Assembly (NCBI GenBank): GCA_959347315.1
Contig: OY365815.1
Span: forward strand, 744,001 to 808,000
Direction of reading: 5' to 3'
Length of the DNA: 64,000 nt
Origin: Bimastos eiseni
Taxonomy: Eukaryota > Annelida > Clitellata > Crassiclitellata > Lumbricidae
Shown: positions 56,859 to 64,000 of the stretch, one piece after another
How positions within the stretch are numbered: the first letter of the stretch is position 1
Layout: each line of letters begins with the position of its first letter
Made by a program: the position numbers and the translations under genes
The notes under the pieces: model-generated
The model's database searches: none
Seen by the model: the letters and a program-made list of their open reading frames with translations, nothing else
Told to the model about the DNA's origin: nothing

Positions 56859-57704
56859 TGTAACGGTTCAGGGGTGCGCCTACCTGGTGTCGACCTGCTG
56901 TAGTGTCTGCCTGTTGTGTACGCCTGTCTACTGTGTTTTTTATTCTGTTGTATCTACCTGCTGTATACGCCTATCTACTATCTACTGTAGATATCTACTA
57001 TCTACTGTAGTCTATCTACTATCTACTGCATCCTATCTACTATCCACTGTGTAATCTCTACTGTCTACTATCTACTGTAGTCTATCTACTATCTACTGTA
57101 GATATCTACTATCTACTGTATCCTATCTACTGTGTAGTCTCTACTGTCTACTGTCTCCTATCTACTGTGTATCATCTACTATCTACGGCAAATTAGTATA
57201 AAAAGATCAGAGAGTCGTCATCGGAGAGTCGTCGTAGGATCGTGGTCGTCGCCTGGAGATCGTCATCGGGGAGCCTTGTAGATTCGGCTTCGGCCTTGCA
57301 GTCTCGGCGCCTAGGAAGCACGAATAGTCGTCGTGGCTTGCGATAGTCGTCGTGGATATAGTCGTCGTAGTTTTGCGATAGTCGCCGTCAGCCATTGACG
57401 TAGCGTTGCAATTACTCGTTAGTTATCGACGTAGGGCGTATTGAGGCAGTGAGAAACGGACTGTTTCCGAATCGGCGCTACAGAAGTATTGTTTTCCGTT
57501 GTACATTAAAAGAAGATTATCGAACAAGCGTGTCTTATTCCAAGCGTCATCCAGAAAGGAGCTATTTATTTAAACCTTAAATGGTTAGTCTTCAGCAAGC
57601 CACTGAAGCCTTACTCAGCGGACTGCAACACGAACTACCCCCATATCGGACGGGGCTGCAAGTCGTCATCCTGGTCACTGTCGAATAGGCCCCGTTCCGT
57701 TACA
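56859..57704 (+). mobile_element. Solo LTR of an LTR retrotransposon
   Basis: It begins TGTAACGG and ends CCGTTACA, with ATCC on both sides (56855-56858 and 57705-57708) as a 4-bp target duplication. A TATAAAAAG box lies at 57197 and ATTAAA at 57505, giving promoter and polyadenylation signals in the expected order for the plus strand. There is no internal gag-pol region beside it. The 5' part contains a minisatellite. The 62-codon minus frame inside is not a gene. Confidence 0.85.
56925..57190. repeat. TATCTACTGTAG-type minisatellite in the LTR
   Basis: CTACTATCTACTGTAG and close variants repeat across about 265 bp of the U3-like part of the solo LTR. Confidence 0.85.
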
Positions 57705-57709
57705 ATCCT

Positions 57710-58685
57710 AAAATGGTGTCATTGGTATAAGTCAGTGTTCACACTGATACGTAATTGATGTACTAACTATAATACTTGCATGCCCTCTGCTCCGTTCCTT
57801 GTCTTGAAAAACTAGATGATTTAAAAGGATTCATATATCCGGAAAACGAGAAGGTTATAGTAAGCTGGTCAATTATCGTAAGCGTAAACCACGTTTTCAT
57901 GCAAACGAATGTATCCAAAAACTGGCGGCTTTTCATTGATACATTGGGGATAGACTAGAGAGAGAAAGAGGAAGAGAGGCACGCATAGAGACAGAGAGAT
58001 CTATAGAGAGCCATCCGTTAAGGCTGACCTCCACTTCATATAATATTCTTAGCTGACCTCTGTGGCACCAGATATGGGCACAGGGTTAGCGAACCACGCA
58101 AGGCAGACCATAACCACTGACCGACCAAGACTTTGACGTACGAAGACTGAGTCTAATGACCTCTGACCTACTGACAAGCGAGGCACAGGAAGAAGAGAAG
58201 ACAAACAGGACAGACAAGAGGTGAAGGCATGATCCACTGACGAAGGCACTTAGACAACGTGACAACATATTTATATTGTTATGCGTTCTATCTTTATAAT
58301 AGGCGAATGCTAGTAATAGAATTCATTTATTGGGCAACTCTTACGGTGGCGTTGTTGGGTCACCTTCGTTCGTTTGGAAAAAAACGTAGAGTTTGAAAAA
58401 TATTCCCAACGATATTTGGGGCCCCTAAAAAATTCTGGGCCAAGGGCTTCCGCTGCAGTTGTCCGTTATTAAAACTTTCATATATAGGCCTACCAGATGT
58501 ATTAGCCACCTAAATACATTCTGAGTTGCACGTTTCAACTGTAATTTTAGTTTTTATTTGTGAGCAAAAATAATATCATATTTCAAGAAAGAATGAATTT
58601 ATGGAACTATTAAAGTTACTCCATCCTGAAATTTGCGCCCCTTCTATATTTGCGTCCTGCGTCACAGTACAGCCCCGGCTAGGTA
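57710..58685. other. No gene seen
   Basis: Short frames only. A GAGAGA-rich patch lies at 57957-58010. The text before the satellite includes a GGGGCCCCTAAAAAATTC phrase near 58419 that resembles transposon 3' flanks but has no partner here. Confidence 0.5.
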
Positions 58686-58689
58686 TTCT

Positions 58690-61600
58690 GTTCGATTAAG
58701 TATTCTATTCCAATGGGTATTCTATTCCAATGGGTAATCTATTATAACGGGTAATCTATTACAACGGGTATTCTATTATAACGGGTATCCTATTATAATG
58801 GATATTCTATTATAATGGGTATTCTATTCCAATGGGTATTCTATTCCAATGGGCATTCAATTCCAATGAGTATTCTATTCCAATGGGTATTCTATTCCAA
58901 TGGGTTTTCCATTACAATGGGTATTCTATTATAATGTTTATTCTATTCCAATGAACATTCTATTCTAATGGGTATTCTATTATAATGGGAATTCTATTAT
59001 AATGGGAATTCTATTATAATGGGTATTCAATTCCAATGGGTATTCTATACCATTGGGCATTCAACTCCAATGAGTATTCTATTCCAATTGGTATTCTGAT
59101 CCAATGGGTATTCTATTATAACGGGTATTCTATTATAACGGGTATTCTATTATAATGGGAATTCTATTATAATGGGTATTCTATACCAATGGGTATTCTA
59201 TTCCAATGGGCATTCAATTCCAATGGGCATTCTATTCCAATTGGTACTCTATTCCAATGGGTATTCTATTCCAATGGGTAATCTATTATAACGGGTAATC
59301 TATTACAACGGGTATTCTATTATAACGGGTATTCTATTATAATGGATATTCTATTATAATGGGTATTCTATTCCAATGGGTATTCTATTCCAATGGGCAT
59401 TCAATTCCAATGAGTATTCTATTCCAATGGGTATTCTATTCCAATGGGTTTTCCATTACAATGGGTATTCTATTATAATGTTTATTCTATTCCAATGAAC
59501 ATTCTATTCTAATGGGTATTCTATTATAATGGGAATTCTATTATAATGGGAATTCTATTATAATGGGTATTCAATTCCAATGGGTATTCTATACCATTGG
59601 GCATTCAACTCCAATGAGTATTCTATTCCAATGGGTATTCTGATCCAATGGGTATTCTATTATAACGGGTATTCTATTATAACGAATATTCTATTATAAT
59701 GGGAATTCTATTATAATGGGTATTCTATTCCAATGGGTATTCTATTCCAATGGGCATTCAATTCCAATGGGCATTCTATTCCAATTGGTATTCTATTCCA
59801 ATGGGTAATCTATGTCAATGGGTATTCTATTCCAATGGGTATTCTGATCCAATGGGTATTCTATTATAACGGGTATTCTATTATAATGGGAATTCTATTA
59901 TAATGGGAATTCTACTATAATGGGTATTCAATTCCAATGGGTATTCTATTATAATGGGTATTCTATTATAATGGGTATTCTATTCCAATGAACATTCTAT
60001 TCTAATGGGTATTCGATTCCAATGGGCATTCTATTCCAATTGGTATTCTATTCCAATGGGTAATCTATTCCAATGGGTATTCTATTCCAATGGGTATTCT
60101 GATCCAATGGGTATTCTATTATAACGGGTATTCTATTATAATGGGAATTCAATAATAATGGGAATTCTATTCTAATGGGTATTCAATTCCAATGGGTATT
60201 CTATTATAATGGGTATTCTATTATAATGGGTATTCTATTCCAATGAACATTCTATTCTAATGGGTATTCTATTCCAATGGGCATTCTATTCCAATGGGTA
60301 TTCTAATATAACGGGTATTCTATTATAATGGGTATTCTATTAAAATGGGGTACTCTATTCTGATGGGCATTCAATTCCAATGAGTATTCTATTTCAAATA
60401 GCATTCTACTCCAATGGGTATTCTATTCCAATAGGTATTCTATTCCAATGGGCATTCTTTCCCAACGGGTATTGGATTATAATGGGAATTCTAATATAAT
60501 TAGTATTTTATTAAAATGGGTATTCTTCTGTAGTGGGTATTCTGTTATAATGAGTATTCTATTATAATGGGTATTCTATTATAATGGGTATTCTATTCCA
60601 ATGGGTATTCTATTATAATGGGCATTCTATTCCAATGGGTATTCTATTATAATGGGTATTCTATTCCAATGGGTATTCTATTCCAATGGGCATTCAACTC
60701 CAATGAGTATTCTATTCCAATTGGTATTCTATTCCAACGGGTATTCTATTCCAATGGGTATTCTATTATAACGGCTATTCTATTATAAAGAGAATTCTAT
60801 TATGATGGGTATTCTATTCCAATGGGCATTCAATTCCAATGAGTATTCTATTCCAATGGGTATTCTATTCCAATTGGTATTCTATTATAATGGGTATTCT
60901 ATTATAATGGGTATTCCATTCCAATGAACATTCGATTGTAATGGGCATTCTATTCCAATGGGCATTCTATTCCAATTGGTATTCTATTCCAATGGGTATT
61001 CTATTTCAATGGGTATTTTATTCCAATGGGTATTCTGATCCAATGGGTATTCTATTATAACGGGTATTCTATTACAATGGGTATTCTATTCCAATGGGTA
61101 TTCTATTATAATGGGTATTCTATTATAATGGGTATTCTATTCCAATGAACATTCTATTCTAATGGGTATTCTATTCCAATACGCATTCTTTTCCAATGGG
61201 TATTCCAATATAACGGGTATTCTATTATAATGGGTATTCTTTTATAATGGGGTATTCTATTCTGATGGGCATTCAATTCCAATGAGTATGCTATTCCAAT
61301 GGGTATTCTATTCCAATGGGCAATCTATTTCAATGGGCATTCTATTCCAATTGGTATTCTATTCCAATGAGCATACTATTCCAATGGGTATTCTATTCCA
61401 ATGGACATTCTTTCCCAACGGGTATTCGATTATAATGGGTATTCTAATATAATGAGTATTTCATTAAAATGGGTATTCTTCTGTAGTGGATATTCTGTTA
61501 TAATGAGTATTCTATTATAATGGGTATTCTATTCCAATGGGTATTCTATTTTAATGGACATTCTATTCCAATGGGTATTCTATTCCAATGGGTATTCTAT

Positions 61601-63185
61601 TGTAATGGGTATTCTATTCCAATGGGCATTCTATTCCAATGGGTATTCTATTACAATGGGCATTCTATTCCAATGGGTATTCTATTCCAATGAGCATTCT
61701 ATTCCAATGGGTATTCTATTCCAATGGGTATTCTATTCCAATGGGCATTCTTTCCCAACGGGTATTCGAATATAATGGGTATTCTATTATAATGAGTATT
61801 TTATTAAAATGGGTATTCTTCAGTAGTGGGTATTCTGTTATAATGAGTATTCTATTATAATGGGTATTCTATTATAATGGGTCTTCTATTCTAATGGGTA
61901 TTTTATTGTAATGGGTATTCTATTCCAATGGGCATTCTATTCCAATAGGTATTCTAATATAACGGGTATTCTATGATAATGGGTATTGTATTATAATGGG
62001 TATTCTATTCTGATGGGCATTCAATTCCATTGGGTATTCTATTCCAGTGGGCAATGTATTCCAATGGGCAGTCTATTCCAATGGGCATTCCATTCTAATG
62101 GGTATTCTATTCCAATGGGCATTCTATTCCAATTGGTATTCTATTCCAATGGGTATTATATTATAATGGGTATTCTATTTTAATGGGTATTCTATTATAA
62201 CGGGTATTCTATTATAATGGGAATTCTATTATAATGGGTATTCTATTCCAATGGGTATTCTATTATAATCGGTATTCTATTCCAATGGGTATTCTATTTT
62301 AATGGACATTCTATTCCAATGGGTATTCTATTCCAATGGGTATTCTATTGTAATGGGTATTCTATTCCAATGGGCATTCCATTCCTATGGGTATTCTATT
62401 CCAATGAGCATTCTATTCCAATGGGCATTCTATTCCAATGGGTATTCTATTCAAATGGACATTCTTTCCCAACGGGTATTCGAATATAATGGGTATTCTA
62501 TTATAATGAGTATTTTATTAAAATGGGTATTCTTCTGTAGTGGGTATTCTGTTATAATGAGTATTCTATTATAATGGGTATTATATTATAATGGGTCTTC
62601 TATTCTAATGGGTATTTTATTGTAATGGGTATTCTATTCCAATGGGCTTTCTATTCCAATGGGTATTCTAATATAACGGGTATTCTATGATAACGGGTAT
62701 TCTATTATAATGGGTATTCTATTCTGATGGGCATTCAATTCCAATGGGTATTCTATTCCAATGGGTAATGTATTCCAATGGGCAGTCTATTCCAATGGGC
62801 ATTCCATTCTAATGGGTATTCTATTCCAATGGGCATTCTATTCCAATTGGTATTCTATTCCAATGGGCATTATATTATAATGGGTATTCTATTATAATGG
62901 GTATTCTATTATAACGGGTATTCTATTATAATGGGAATTCTATTATAATGGGTATTCTATTCCAATGAGTATTCTATTCCAATGGATATTCTATTATAAT
63001 ATGTATTCTATTATAATGGGTATTCTATTGTAATGGGTATTCTATTCGAATGGGTATTCTATTCCATTGGGCATTCTATTCCAATGGGTATTCTATTATA
63101 ATGGGTATTCTATTCCAATGGGTATTCTATTCCAGTGGGTATCTATTAGTATGGGTATTCTATTCCAATGGGTATTTTGATCCCA
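58690..63185. repeat. 17-bp satellite array, about 260 copies
   Basis: The unit is ATTCTATTCCAATGGGT, with a second common form ATTCTATTATAATGGGT. The frame rotates every unit, so plus-strand frames show a 17-residue period (GILFQWVFYSNGYSI-like); they are artefacts. Larger blocks are duplicated at spacings that are exact multiples of 17: 544 (58732 and 59276), 255 (59844 and 60099) and 748 (61549 and 62297). Confidence 0.95.
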
Positions 63186-63367
63186 TGTGCACCTGCTATC
63201 CAGTCGCTTCATCCAATTTGAGTCTAAGTGTAAATGTTTATTTATGCTTATCCTAAGTGTTTGTGGTGCGAATGAGAAATGAAGACGAATGTTGGTCTAT
63301 CGTTGGCCTTATAATGGTCGTCCTCTATTTAACCTTTTTATTTAACCTGAGCAAGTTACAACTATTC

Positions 63368-63580
63368 GGTGTGGCACAGTGGCTGATCGGTTGGTCAGCC
63401 CGTGGCGTTCAGTGTGTGCTGAGCGCGCGGGTTCGAGCCTCGTCCGGGGCGTCAGTCAGTGTGTAGGGACCTTGAGCAAGTCCTTCGCGCACCATTGCTC
63501 TGCAGTACAACTGCAATTGCGCCGTCGAGTATGCACTTCTGAGCAAAAGATGTTGGAAGAAGGGAGGTATCAAATTTCGG
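63368..63580 (+). mobile_element. tRNA-derived SINE, copy 2
   Basis: The polymerase III head has TGGCACAGTGGCTGATCGG (A box) and GGTTCGAGCCT (B box, about 63431), then the same body as the copy at 12405-12612 (AGCAAGTCCTTCGCGCACC, TTGCTCTGCAGTACAACTG, AATTGCGCCGTCGAG). It ends in a TAATAATAATAATAA tail. Confidence 0.85.
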
Positions 63581-64000
63581 TAATAATAATAATAATTCGT
63601 ATTACTTACAATATTATTTCGCTGGTGCGTTCCTTGGTTTTTGTCAAGTGCGTAACAACTTCTGTTATTCTAATCCTCTTCTTCACTGTTTCGTTCGCTG
63701 TCAGACTTTGAATCGATTTTCAAGTAGACGCAGTCGCTCACATAACAGGAATGACTGTTTGACTGAATCACTGCCTTCAGTCGAAACTGCCACTAAAAGT
63801 CATCAATGACTCTGGTGAATCTAACAGGTGGGCGACCTTCTCAGAAATCTCTCACTTATTATCCTCTTGCAATGCACGAACGTATGTAGAAATAGTTTCA
63901 CCTACACCGATATATAACTTTTGTTCTCAGAAGATTGACCGACTGACTGTTCTGCTTTTGTCAGATTGCACCTACCTTTCACTTTTACGTTAGAAGCTAA
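63581..64000. other. End of window, no gene seen
   Basis: AT-rich DNA without a motif I can name. Confidence 0.5.

Noticed and set aside
58690..63185. CRISPR-like repeat array
   Set aside because: The units are directly abutting 17-mers with no unique spacers, and the DNA is animal nuclear DNA.
61554..63256. Plus-strand frames of 60-90 codons with GYSI/FQWVFYSNG repeats
   Set aside because: They follow from the 17-bp satellite read over three units. No codon-level constraint.

Overview
The window is animal nuclear DNA. It has introns with GT-AG borders, Penelope-like, LINE, LTR and hAT elements, tRNA- and 28S rRNA-derived SINE-like sequences, a decayed Polinton/adintovirus-like element, long microsatellites and minisatellites, and a seven-transmembrane receptor gene. 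Together these suggest an invertebrate, probably aquatic; I cannot name the phylum. Host genes are sparse and most of the window is mobile or tandemly repeated DNA.

Layout. 1-5434: head-to-tail array of about 1.73-kb Penelope-like retroelement units (reverse transcriptase plus GIY-YIG endonuclease), all decayed. 5435-9295: remnant of a Polinton/Maverick or adintovirus-like element (PolB tail, protease, small core-like protein, putative capsid protein, packaging ATPase, PLA2-like domain, integrase with chromodomain), with large internal deletions. 9300-13000: transposon scraps, a foldback repeat and a SINE. 12985-16712: an RTE-like LINE split by an almost full-length hAT transposon (13451-16243) with a perfect 8-bp target duplication. 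16972-17065: a piece of 28S rRNA. 18300-21080: an antisense CR1/L2-like LINE. 23600-27650: polypyrimidine tracts, a (GA)n tract and a 2.9-kb purine-rich 12/36-bp VNTR whose long open frames are artefacts. 27750-38200: LINE pieces, minisatellites, several non-autonomous DNA transposons with visible target duplications, and one isolated candidate first coding exon at 32462.

Host genes. 38961-41891 (+) encodes a class-A-like GPCR in two exons: TM1-TM5, then a very long third intracellular loop and TM6-TM7. 53633-44727 (-) is a three-exon gene whose splice sites and phases fit exactly (597 codons plus stop); I do not recognise the product. Its introns hold LINE and hAT fragments. The two genes converge tail to tail across about 2.8 kb.

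54800-57710 holds a foldback element with a smaller element nested in it, a non-autonomous hAT element and an 846-bp solo LTR. 58690-63185 is a satellite of about 260 copies of a 17-bp unit with higher-order duplications. A tRNA-derived SINE follows, and the last 400 bases hold nothing I can identify. There is no sign of a bacterial operon, CRISPR array or conventional tRNA gene.
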